DNA from: Pedobacter sp. MC2016-14
GTDB lineage: Bacteria > Bacteroidota > Bacteroidia > Sphingobacteriales > Sphingobacteriaceae
Assembly (NCBI RefSeq): GCF_020991475.1
Contig: NZ_JAJMPA010000003.1
Coordinates: 124,001 to 188,000 of the forward strand
Length of the DNA: 64,000 nucleotides
Direction of reading: 5' to 3'
The notes beneath the pieces were generated by a model. The model had not been told where the DNA came from. It saw nothing but the letters and a program-made list of their open reading frames with translations, and did no database searches. A program made the translations under genes and the position numbers. Positions 47,977 to 55,602 of this stretch are shown in pieces (within the stretch, counting starts at the first letter, position 1; the number at the start of each line of letters is the position of its first letter).

Positions 47977-49242
47977 ATGACATCAAGAAGAGGATTTGTA
48001 AAAGCTGGTGCTCTTGCACTGTTTGGAATTGGCCTTGGAGGGATTCCTTCCTTTGTTTTGGAAGCCGCTGCGAGCGTGCAATCCCGGGCGCTTTTTAAAC
48101 GAAAAAAGGTATTGATTTGTATTTTCCAAAGGGGAGCAATGGATGGATTAATGGCTGTTACGCCTTTTAATGACCCGTATTTAAAAGCTGCGAGGCCGGG
48201 CTTATTCATGTCTGCCGCAAAATCAGGTTTAACAAAACCTCTTATAGACCTTGACGGCAACTACGGACTACACCCTTCAATGTCTGCGTTTGAACCTTTA
48301 TTTAGAGATAAACGCCTGGCAATTGTGCATGGTATGGGTTCCCCAAATCCTACACGATCTCATTTTGATGCTCAGGATTATATGGAATCGGGAACACCAT
48401 TTAGAAAAGGTACCGCCAGTGGATGGTTAAACCGTGCCGTAGGTTTGCTTGGACACGATGCGGCAACACCATTTCAAGGAGTTAGTTTAACTTCATCTTT
48501 GCCAAGGTCTTTTTACGGAGAGAATGCCGCAGTTGCCATAAGTAACATTCAGGACTTTAACATTCAAATGCGTGGAAATCCAATGGGTGCAAACATGGCC
48601 GCTAAAAGTTTTGAAGATTTGTACGATCAAACATCCTCCAACTTATTAAAAGAGACAGGAAAAGAAAGCTTTGAAGCTGTGAACATGCTTAAAAAGATTG
48701 ATGTTAAAAATTACAAACCGGCAAACAACGCTGTATATCCAAATAGTTCACTAGGCAATTCATTAAAACAAATTGCACAGCTTATTAAAATGGATGTAGG
48801 AATGGAAGTTGCTTTTGCAGAATCGGGTGGATGGGATACACATGTAAATCAGGGAACAGAAACTGGCATTTTTGCACGCAATGTGAATGATTTAAGCGAA
48901 AGTATGGTTGCATTTTGGACCGATATGGGGACTTTACAAGATGATGTTACCTTAATGAGTATGACGGAATTTGGGCGTACTGTTCATCAAAATGGAACCG
49001 GAGGAACAGATCATGGCAGGGCTTCTTGTAACTTCATTCTGGGAAATACTGTAAACGGTGGATTGGTTCATGGAAAAATGGACCCCTTAGCAAAAGAAAA
49101 CCTTGAGGATGGCAGAGACCTGAAAGTGACCACCGATTTTAGAAGTATATTTAGTGAAGTGGCGGATAAACACCTTAGCATCAATAACAATAATGTGATT
49201 TTCCCGGACTGGAAGGGCGATATTATAGGCGTTATGCGATAA
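47977..49242 (+). CDS. DUF1501 domain protein with Tat-like signal
   Basis: ATG 47977 gives 421 residues beginning MTSRRGFVKAGALALFGIGL, a twin-arginine-type signal, so export of a folded, perhaps metal-bearing protein is likely. The body has DUF1501/sulfatase-like segments: VLICIFQRGAMDGL, GLHPSMSAFEPLF, RSHFDAQDYMESG, FAESGGWDTHVNQG, SMTEFGRTVHQNGTGGTDHG. The fold relates to alkaline-phosphatase/sulfatase enzymes. It forms a two-gene unit with the DUF1800 gene 20 bases upstream. Confidence 0.9.
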   Translation: MTSRRGFVKAGALALFGIGLGGIPSFVLEAAASVQSRALFKRKKVLICIFQRGAMDGLMAVTPFNDPYLKAARPGLFMSAAKSGLTKPLIDLDGNYGLHPSMSAFEPLFRDKRLAIVHGMGSPNPTRSHFDAQDYMESGTPFRKGTASGWLNRAVGLLGHDAATPFQGVSLTSSLPRSFYGENAAVAISNIQDFNIQMRGNPMGANMAAKSFEDLYDQTSSNLLKETGKESFEAVNMLKKIDVKNYKPANNAVYPNSSLGNSLKQIAQLIKMDVGMEVAFAESGGWDTHVNQGTETGIFARNVNDLSESMVAFWTDMGTLQDDVTLMSMTEFGRTVHQNGTGGTDHGRASCNFILGNTVNGGLVHGKMDPLAKENLEDGRDLKVTTDFRSIFSEVADKHLSINNNNVIFPDWKGDIIGVMR

Positions 49243-49324
49243 TTTAACGAAAAGCAGTTTTTTTTAAGTAAAGATACACTATCTTAGGGGCATAGTATTT
49301 ATACTAAGGGGATTGCTTAAATTT

Positions 49325-50674
49325 ATGCAAATATTTAATCGAAGACATCAGTTTTGGGACTACTTTGTTGGTACGTCTTCAGAGTTTTCTTTGGAAACAA
49401 GGGTGTTTCATTCCTTATGTTTAATCGGTTGGGTAGCATTACTTTATAACGTTCCTTTAAACTTTTATGTAGGCTTGCCTATTATTGCATGGCTAAGTTT
49501 GTTCATGCTAATTTGCCTGGGCTTCTTTTACTACCGCTCCAGGGTAAAAAAACAATTTATATCCAGTATTATCACGCTTGGTATCCTGGGTAATTTATTC
49601 TTCATAGCCGTTTTTTATTTTAATTCGGGTATAGATGGGCCTACTTCAGTATTGTTTGCTTTGTTTTTTTACCTCACTATGGCTATGGTGCCTCAAAAAA
49701 ACAACTGGCTTTGGTTGCTCATCAATTTATCTGTGGTAGGTGGCCTTCATCTCTACCAATACAACTATCCTCAATCTATACCTAAAAGCTACACTACAGA
49801 TTTTGATCGGTTTACTGATGTTTCATCTGCCTACATGGTGGTGGTGGTACTCATTTATTTTACGCTTGCCTTTATCCGCAAAAATTACGATCAGGAAAAA
49901 AATTCAGTATCTGAAAACACAATTGCCATAGAAAGAAAAAATATGGAGTTGGAGATCTTAAATACAGAAAAGGATAAGTTATTCTCCATTATTGCGCATG
50001 ATTTAAGGTCGCCCTTGGCGTCTGTTCAAAGTTATCTGGAATTGCTTAGCCGGGAAAGCCTGGATGCGGAGGATAAAAAAAGTCTGGAAGAAAGACTGCT
50101 CTTGCTAACCAGAAATACCAATAATATGATGTCTAATCTTTTATCCTGGTCCAGGTCGCAAATGGAAGGTGTAAAAATAGATATCGTCTCACTAAATCTT
50201 TCAGAATCCTTACTTTCAATTATATCCCTGGAAAAAGTTATTGCGCTTGAAAAGGGCATTGAGCTGGAACATGACATCGATGAAGAAATTAATGTAGTAG
50301 CAGACCTCAATATGTTGCAATTGGTGATTAGAAATTTAGTTAATAATGCCATAAAGTTTAGCAGATCGGGCAGTGCAATATTTATTCAGGCCAGTGTTGA
50401 GGATAATTTTTGTAAAGTAGCCGTGATTGACAACGGGGCTGGTATTCCCGAAGATCAGCAAAAGGACGTGTTTTCATTTACTGCAAAATCCACATTTGGG
50501 ACTAAAAATGAAAAAGGAGTGGGCTTAGGCTTATTGCTTTGTAAAGAATTTACAGAATTGCAAGGGGGGGAGATTGGGTTTAGCAGTACTCATAATTTAG
50601 GCAGTACCTTTTATATCACTATACCACTACTCTTAAAGAGTGTGCAAGTAGAAAAAGTACAAATGTACCAGTAA
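49325..50674 (+). CDS. Membrane sensor histidine kinase
   Basis: ATG 49325 (449 residues; TTG 49313 is an alternative). The N-terminal half has about six hydrophobic helices with short loops (LCLIGWVALLYNVPLNFYVG, LSLFMLICLGFFYY, YMVVVVLIYFTLAFI), so it probably senses in the membrane. A coiled linker leads to HisKA, with His225 in LFSIIAHDLRSPLAS, and an HATPase domain (VIRNLVNNAIKFSRSG, VIDNGAGIP, KGVGLGLLLCKEF). The kinase core resembles that of the TPR kinase at 16 kb. No response regulator is adjacent; receivers lie 2-3 kb downstream. Confidence 0.9.
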   Translation: MQIFNRRHQFWDYFVGTSSEFSLETRVFHSLCLIGWVALLYNVPLNFYVGLPIIAWLSLFMLICLGFFYYRSRVKKQFISSIITLGILGNLFFIAVFYFNSGIDGPTSVLFALFFYLTMAMVPQKNNWLWLLINLSVVGGLHLYQYNYPQSIPKSYTTDFDRFTDVSSAYMVVVVLIYFTLAFIRKNYDQEKNSVSENTIAIERKNMELEILNTEKDKLFSIIAHDLRSPLASVQSYLELLSRESLDAEDKKSLEERLLLLTRNTNNMMSNLLSWSRSQMEGVKIDIVSLNLSESLLSIISLEKVIALEKGIELEHDIDEEINVVADLNMLQLVIRNLVNNAIKFSRSGSAIFIQASVEDNFCKVAVIDNGAGIPEDQQKDVFSFTAKSTFGTKNEKGVGLGLLLCKEFTELQGGEIGFSSTHNLGSTFYITIPLLLKSVQVEKVQMYQ

Positions 50675-50819
50675 TTTAGATTCTGGTTCTGAAAATAATA
50701 CAGTATCATTATTGTATTTCCATATAATTTCTGGAATTTGAAGCATTGATTGTTATAATTAATAGTAATTCTGAGCTTTGCAGTGTTAAACATACAGTTT
50801 AATAGAACTCAGGATAACT

Positions 50820-51884
50820 ATGGAACAAACTGCGGCTAATTCATGTCTGCCACCTGCATTAAGCGATAAATTTAAGCATTTATGGCACTTGGTTGGTAAT
50901 ACACCAATGCTTGAATTGCAGTATATCTATAAGGGTAAAAACAGCACCATCTACGTTAAATGTGAAAATTACAATCTTACAGGAAGTGTTAAAGACAGGA
51001 TGGCTTTAAATATCATGTATCAGGCCTACCAGTCTTGTAGTATTAAACCGGGCGATACCATTGTTGAAGCTACAAGTGGAAACACGGGGATTGCATTTGC
51101 TGCTATAGGAAAAGCACTTGGCCATAACGTGAAAATTATAATGCCAAACTGGTTAAGCAAAGAGCGTATAGACATCATTAGAAGCATGGGCGCCGAAGTT
51201 ATTTTAATTAGCAAAGAAGAGGGCGGATTTTTAGGAAGCATTAAAATGTGTGAAGAATTGGCTAAGGAAGGCAATGTGTTTTTACCAAGGCAATTTGAAA
51301 ATGAATACAATGAGCAGGCTCATGAAAAGACAACCGGTCTCGAAATCTGGGAGCAACTAAAGCTGTCGGGTATAAAGCCCGACGCATTTGTTGCTGGAGT
51401 TGGTACGGGAGGAACTGTGATGGGTGTAGGCAAATGCCTAAAGCGATACAATCCAGTAATTAAAATTCATCCTTTAGAGCCTGCAGAAAGCCCAACCTTA
51501 ACCACAGGTTATAAAGTTGGCAGTCACCGGATTCAAGGCATATCAGATGAATTTATTCCTGAAATTGTGAAATTAAATGAATTGGACGAGGTGATCCAGG
51601 CAAATGACGGTGATGCGATTATCATGGCACAAATGCTGGCTAAACAACTTGGACTTGCGGTTGGCATTTCATCAGGCGCAAATGTAATAGGTGCAATTAA
51701 ACTGAAAGAAAAAATGGGCGATGCAGCAGTGGTAGTTACCCTACTCTGCGATAGTAATAAAAAGTACCTAAGTACAGACCTGGTTAAAGAAGAGCCTGTT
51801 AAGCCGTCTTTTGTTTCTACAGAGGTAAGGTTTTTGGGCTATCATCCTATCAGCAGACTACAGAAGCCTTTTGTTGAAATTTAA
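50820..51884 (+). CDS. Cysteine synthase-family PLP enzyme
   Basis: A 354-residue O-acetylserine sulfhydrylase/cystathionine beta-synthase-type enzyme. Signatures: [28 protein letters not shown] with the PLP lysine, [37 protein letters not shown] for the phosphate site, and [12 protein letters not shown]. It extends some 40 residues past the usual end ([20 protein letters not shown]). Cysteine formation from acetylserine and sulfide is the default role; the exact substrate is not provable here. A terminator follows. Confidence 0.88.
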   Translation: MEQTAANSCLPPALSDKFKHLWHLVGNTPMLELQYIYKGKNSTIYVKCENYNLTGSVKDRMALNIMYQAYQSCSIKPGDTIVEATSGNTGIAFAAIGKALGHNVKIIMPNWLSKERIDIIRSMGAEVILISKEEGGFLGSIKMCEELAKEGNVFLPRQFENEYNEQAHEKTTGLEIWEQLKLSGIKPDAFVAGVGTGGTVMGVGKCLKRYNPVIKIHPLEPAESPTLTTGYKVGSHRIQGISDEFIPEIVKLNELDEVIQANDGDAIIMAQMLAKQLGLAVGISSGANVIGAIKLKEKMGDAAVVVTLLCDSNKKYLSTDLVKEEPVKPSFVSTEVRFLGYHPISRLQKPFVEI

Positions 51885-51971
51885 TACATAATAGCAGCTT
51901 TTGCTGATCTATATAGAAAGACCTTATCATGATTAGTGGATGCTAGGTGATAAAATTTAGGAATAATTAAT

Positions 51972-52010
51972 ATAACAGGCCGGATCAATTAAACCGGCTT
52001 TGTTATTTTT
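51972..52010 (+). terminator. Intrinsic terminator after the cysteine synthase gene
   Basis: ATAACAGGCCGG (from 51972) pairs with CCGGCTTTGTTAT, followed by T residues to 52010. It lies about 90 bases after the stop. The bases from here to 52145 hold no other supported feature. Confidence 0.6.
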
Positions 52011-52145
52011 AAAAGTTGTATATAAAAAAATACACCATTTTGCAGTTTTGCCTATTTTAAAAAGGCGAAAAACAGAAAAATTAATATTATCGGCAAACAA
52101 TTTTTATGGCATCAATGTTGTAACTTCAAAGAAAAGACATACGCC

Positions 52146-52307
52146 ATGAGAAACCAGGAGAAAATAACCAACCCCGAAGTAAAGTCAGCAACTGATTCAT
52201 TTTTTAGAGAGAGAACTGTAAATACAGAAGACAATCAACCCAAAGAGCAAATGAAATCCAGTATTTCTATGCAAAAGCGTATCAATCCCCGTTTATTGAT
52301 ATTATAA
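52146..52307 (+). CDS. Small hypothetical protein (53 residues)
   Basis: ATG 52146 opens a 53-codon frame that ends directly before a strong terminator. The product is polar and charged (MRNQEKITNPEVKSATDSFF) with a C-terminal RINPRLLIL; no signal peptide or membrane helix. No family recognised. Position between two terminators suggests an independent small transcript; the protein itself is unproven. Confidence 0.4.
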   Translation: MRNQEKITNPEVKSATDSFFRERTVNTEDNQPKEQMKSSISMQKRINPRLLIL

Positions 52308-52336
52308 AAATATAATCCGCATGGCGGAAAAATTAG

Positions 52337-52372
52337 AAAAAGTGCGGTAATCTATTTTACTGCACTTTTTTT
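52337..52372 (+). terminator. Intrinsic terminator
   Basis: AAAAAGTGCGGTAA (52337-52350) pairs with TTACTGCACTTTTT (52357-52370), one mismatch, followed by T residues. It closes the small gene at 52146-52307. Confidence 0.75.
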
Positions 52373-52534
52373 ATTTGAAGAGTATTTGATATGCCGGGCA
52401 ACTTAAATGTTTGTTTAAGAATGTATTACTAAAAGTTGAAATTTCTGAATCATAAATAATACAAATAATTGCCAGTTTTGAAAATGTGTGGCAATATTCT
52501 TGCTTATATAGGACAAACAAATAAAACAAAGCAA

Positions 52535-52909
52535 ATGATTAAAAGAATACATGTACTGGAAGACGATGAAGATATCAGGTATATCATTGAGTTTTTACTC
52601 AAAGATGAAGGATACGAATTGCAGTTATCATCAACTTTTGAAGAACTTAAAGGTAAATTGAAAGATTCAGTTCCTGATCTGTTTATTCTTGATGTAATGT
52701 TGCCGGATGGGGACGGTGCTGATATCTGTTTAGATTTAAAAGGTGATTTGTTTACCAAACACATTCCAATCATTGTAATGTCGGCAAATGATCAAAATAA
52801 GCAAAAAAGTCTGGATGCGGGCGCAGATGCTTATGTAAGCAAGCCTTTTGATATTGACTATATTGTTAAACGAATAGATAACCTTATAGGTAAGGCTTCT
52901 ATAAAATAA
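52535..52909 (+). CDS. Stand-alone receiver-domain response regulator
   Basis: ATG 52535 gives 124 residues, all one REC domain: HVLEDDEDIRYIIEFLL (acidic pocket), phospho-acceptor D53 in LFILDVMLPDGDG, IIVMSANDQ and VSKPFD with the conserved Lys. An upstream in-frame ATG at 52469 would add a tail unlike the family. No output domain, so it probably works by protein contact or phosphorelay. Its closest look-alike in view is the convergent receiver at 53000-53365. Confidence 0.88.
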   Translation: MIKRIHVLEDDEDIRYIIEFLLKDEGYELQLSSTFEELKGKLKDSVPDLFILDVMLPDGDGADICLDLKGDLFTKHIPIIVMSANDQNKQKSLDAGADAYVSKPFDIDYIVKRIDNLIGKASIK

Positions 52910-52931
52910 AGGGATAGTAGAATATCCATTT

Positions 52932-52970
52932 AAAAGGTCTGATGCATGCTAATGTATCAGACCTTTTTTT
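52932..52970. terminator. Bidirectional terminator between two receiver genes
   Basis: AAAAGGTCTGATGCA (52932-52946) pairs with TGTATCAGACCTTTT (52953-52967) with one wobble and a T run. It lies between convergent genes. Confidence 0.75.
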
Positions 52971-52999
52971 TAGTCAAAAAACCGATTAGAAATCGCACC

Positions 53000-53365
53000 T
53001 CATTTATCGTTCAAGATCAGTTTAACTTTTCTTAAAAAGTTGTCAAGATCAAAAGGCTTGCTTATAAAATCATCAGCACATGCTTCTTCCAGAATAGATT
53101 TGGCACGTGCATGAGCAGACATTACCATAACTGGTATTTTTTCAGTTAGCGGGTCATTTTTATGCGCCCTGCACAAATCAATTCCATTTCCATCGGGTAG
53201 CATCACATCCAGAATTACCAAATCTACCTCTGTTTTATTTGTTCTTTCAAGGAAAAGTGTCGCATTCGGAAAGCTTTCTACATGGTATCCTGAATCTTCT
53301 AATATATATTCTACAATAAACCTAATATCTTCGTCGTCTTCAACCAGTTGTATGTATCTGTTCAT
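53000..53365 (-). CDS. Stand-alone receiver-domain response regulator
   Basis: A 121-residue REC domain: IQLVEDDEDIRFIVEYIL, phospho-acceptor D53 in LVILDVMLPDGNG, VMVMSAHAR and FISKPFDLDNFL. No output domain. It is convergent with a similar receiver at 52535-52909; the shared EDDEDIR and ILDVMLPDG stretches and identical Asp position suggest an old duplication. The cognate kinase is unknown; the membrane kinase at 49.3 kb and the GAF-PAS kinase at 59.3 kb are candidates. Confidence 0.9.
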   Translation of the reverse strand: MNRYIQLVEDDEDIRFIVEYILEDSGYHVESFPNATLFLERTNKTEVDLVILDVMLPDGNGIDLCRAHKNDPLTEKIPVMVMSAHARAKSILEEACADDFISKPFDLDNFLRKVKLILNDK

Positions 53366-53558
53366 TAAGTATTGTTTAAGCTCTTACCCCTGGTAAAACG
53401 GATTTTAATAGCTAATGTTTTGCAAAAAATCACTCGTAAAGATATTAAAAAGTTCAATTACACATCATAAATGCACTTTTCTTTCTCAGAAATTATATAT
53501 TTGGGCTCAAATCAAGACTGCTGTAAAGCGGGCTGATGTAATTAAAACAAATCAAAAA

Positions 53559-53738
53559 ATGGAAAAATTCGAAAAGGTAAAAGAATTATTGGCTTCAGTA
53601 GAAGCAGATGCAGAAAAATTTTATAGTGCTGGAAACAGTGCTGCAGGAACACGCGTACGTAAAGCTATGCAAGACTTAAAAGTTCTGGCACAAGAAATCC
53701 GTACTGAAGTAACAGAGAAAAAAAACGCTGGTAAATAG
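53559..53738 (+). CDS. Histone H1-like protein
   Basis: ATG 53559 gives 59 residues, MEKFEKVKELLASVEADAEK onward, with AAGTRVRKAMQDLKVLAQEI and a lysine-rich end TEKKNAGK. This is the small bacterial histone H1/Hc1-like family common in Bacteroidota, thought to bind DNA. A longer upstream reading from 53415 has no family resemblance and is not used. A perfect palindromic terminator follows. Confidence 0.82.
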   Translation: MEKFEKVKELLASVEADAEKFYSAGNSAAGTRVRKAMQDLKVLAQEIRTEVTEKKNAGK

Positions 53739-53758
53739 TTTTTTGATCATTCAATAAA

Positions 53759-53787
53759 AGACAGGCCGCAATTGCGGCCTGTCTTTG
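53759..53787. terminator. Perfect-stem terminator after the H1-like gene
   Basis: ACAGGCCGCAA and its exact reverse complement TTGCGGCCTGT abut at 53761-53782, with A residues before and T residues after. It lies 20 bases past the stop of the H1-like gene and 15 bases before the next ATG. Confidence 0.8.
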
Positions 53788-53800
53788 TTAATAGCCCCCC

Positions 53801-54187
53801 ATGACTTTAGAAGAAAAGATTAAAGCCGCAGAAACGAGGATTTTCAAAGCCGTTTTTCCCAATACAACCAACCATTACGATACGCTTTTTGGCGGTACAG
53901 CCATGGCCATGATGGATGAAGTTGCTTTTATTACGGCCACCAGGTTTAGTCGCCAGCGTATGGTTACCATTAGCAGCGATAAGATAGACTTTACCAAACC
54001 TATCCCTGCAGGCACCATCGTAGAGCTCATTGGTTCCATTACACATATAGGCAATACCAGCATGAAGGTAAGGGTAGAGATCTTTGTAGAGCAAATGTAC
54101 ACAGAGCACCGGGAGAAGGCCGTAACGGGAGAATTTTCATTCGTTGCTATAGATGAACATAAAAAGCCGGTACCTGTACTAAGATAA
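53801..54187 (+). CDS. Acyl-CoA thioesterase (hotdog fold)
   Basis: A 128-residue hotdog thioesterase of the YciA/BACH type. TRIFKAVFPNTTNHYDTLFG with GGTAMAMMDEVAFITATRFS holds the catalytic Asn/Asp-type residues, and VTISSDKIDFTKPIPAGTIV is the second conserved block. Such enzymes release acyl groups from CoA to balance the acyl-CoA pool. It stands alone between the H1-like gene and a convergent exporter. Confidence 0.9.
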   Translation: MTLEEKIKAAETRIFKAVFPNTTNHYDTLFGGTAMAMMDEVAFITATRFSRQRMVTISSDKIDFTKPIPAGTIVELIGSITHIGNTSMKVRVEIFVEQMYTEHREKAVTGEFSFVAIDEHKKPVPVLR

Positions 54188-54213
54188 TAAGAGGAGCTTC
54201 TGCTGGCATCCCA

Positions 54214-55428
54214 TTACAAAGGCCTGTTCTTTAACCTGGAGATGGCAAAAAAGACCAGCACAGACAATCCTATAAGTAAAACATAGCTTAATGCCAGGTT
54301 ATGCTCATCTTTGGCGGGCACCAGGTAAATAATTCCATAACTTAAGAAAGATACAATTACGTAGTTGATACCTCCCGTTAAGCCACTTGCTATTCCTGCA
54401 TTTTTTGGGAAAGCGCTCAGGCAGAAAGTGAAAAAACTGTTAAAAGTATAACCAGAGGCCATATGGATGAGCAAGGCGAAGAAAATCATCGAATATAAAT
54501 TTGATATCCATCCTGCCGTTGCCAGCATCAATACTCCAAAAGTAAGTTGTAAGCTCAGGTTGATGGTTATCTTTTTGATAAAAGGCTTGTTGATGGTGGC
54601 CTTTCCAATTAAACCTCCCGCCATCATGGCAAAACCCAATACCAGAGAACTGTAGCCAGCAATAACCGGCGATAGGTGCAACTGGTGTTCAATGATAAAA
54701 GGACCCGTCATATTATAAATCATCACCATGCAGTATGCCAAACCAAGCATTACAATCCCTAAGGTAAAACTCGTGGTTTTAATCATGGTCATGTACACTT
54801 CCGCAATGCTCTTTAGGTTAAACTGCATTCTGTTTTGTATCGTTTCCCCACTATACAATAGCTCAAGCAGCAGAACTACAATTGCAAAAATGCCCAGGAA
54901 ATAAAAGTTGCTTTCCCAACCAAAGTAATGTTGCAAATAGCCGCCGGCAAAGGGGGCAATGATAGGGGCAGTAGCCCAAATAATAGAAAACATGCTCAGG
55001 TAATGTTTCAGTTTATCTCCGCTATACACATCAACAAAAAAAGCACGCTTGGAAACTACAATTGCACCTACAGTTAAACCATGTACAACACGCATGGCAT
55101 AAATTACATATATGCTATCTGTATTGGCAATAATGAAACTGGAAAGTGCAAAAATAACAAGACAAATCAAGTTAATCCTGTACCTTCCAAAACTATCCAG
55201 CAAGCTTCCCACAAATAGTTGCGAAATTCCATAACTTATTAAAAACACGCTTAGGGTTAGCTGCACTTGCAAGTCGCTAACCTGTAGATCTGCCGCCATA
55301 CTAGGCAAAGATGGAATGTAAACATCTGTTGCAAATCCAGATAGCGGAATCAATGCAAAAGCCAATATAGTGGCTATTCCTTTATTTTCTTCGTTTAAAG
55401 GTTTTATCAGTGTTGTGCTTGCTGTCAT
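54214..55428 (-). CDS. MFS drug-resistance-type transporter (Bcr/CflA family)
   Basis: A 404-residue, twelve-helix major-facilitator exporter. ATDVYIPSLPSMAADLQVS after the first helix is the Bcr/CflA signature; the loop 2-3 motif appears as GSLLDSFGRYRINLICLVIF, and VVHGLTVGAIVVSKRAFFVD fits helix 4-5. Likely proton-driven drug or metabolite export at the inner membrane. The gene stands alone on the minus strand. Confidence 0.9.
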   Translation of the reverse strand: MTASTTLIKPLNEENKGIATILAFALIPLSGFATDVYIPSLPSMAADLQVSDLQVQLTLSVFLISYGISQLFVGSLLDSFGRYRINLICLVIFALSSFIIANTDSIYVIYAMRVVHGLTVGAIVVSKRAFFVDVYSGDKLKHYLSMFSIIWATAPIIAPFAGGYLQHYFGWESNFYFLGIFAIVVLLLELLYSGETIQNRMQFNLKSIAEVYMTMIKTTSFTLGIVMLGLAYCMVMIYNMTGPFIIEHQLHLSPVIAGYSSLVLGFAMMAGGLIGKATINKPFIKKITINLSLQLTFGVLMLATAGWISNLYSMIFFALLIHMASGYTFNSFFTFCLSAFPKNAGIASGLTGGINYVIVSFLSYGIIYLVPAKDEHNLALSYVLLIGLSVLVFFAISRLKNRPL

Positions 55429-55602
55429 GGTACAAAGGTATAAAGACTACCGTTACCTGTTACAGCAAATGTTTTCTAGAATCAAATTGATTATTATGCA
55501 AATCAAATAATTTTAGGCGGGCTAACAAATAGAATCCAGCGCGATAAAAAATAGATTATGGAATAACGGTAAGCTTTACATCTGTAATTAAAACAAAGGA
55601 AT

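Noticed and set aside
52469..52534. 22-codon extension of the first receiver protein
   Set aside because: A receiver domain normally begins at the MIKRIHVLEDDED segment; the extension is unlike the family.
53415..53558. N-terminal extension of the H1-like gene
   Set aside because: Only the last 59 codons match the family; the upstream part looks like an untranslated leader.
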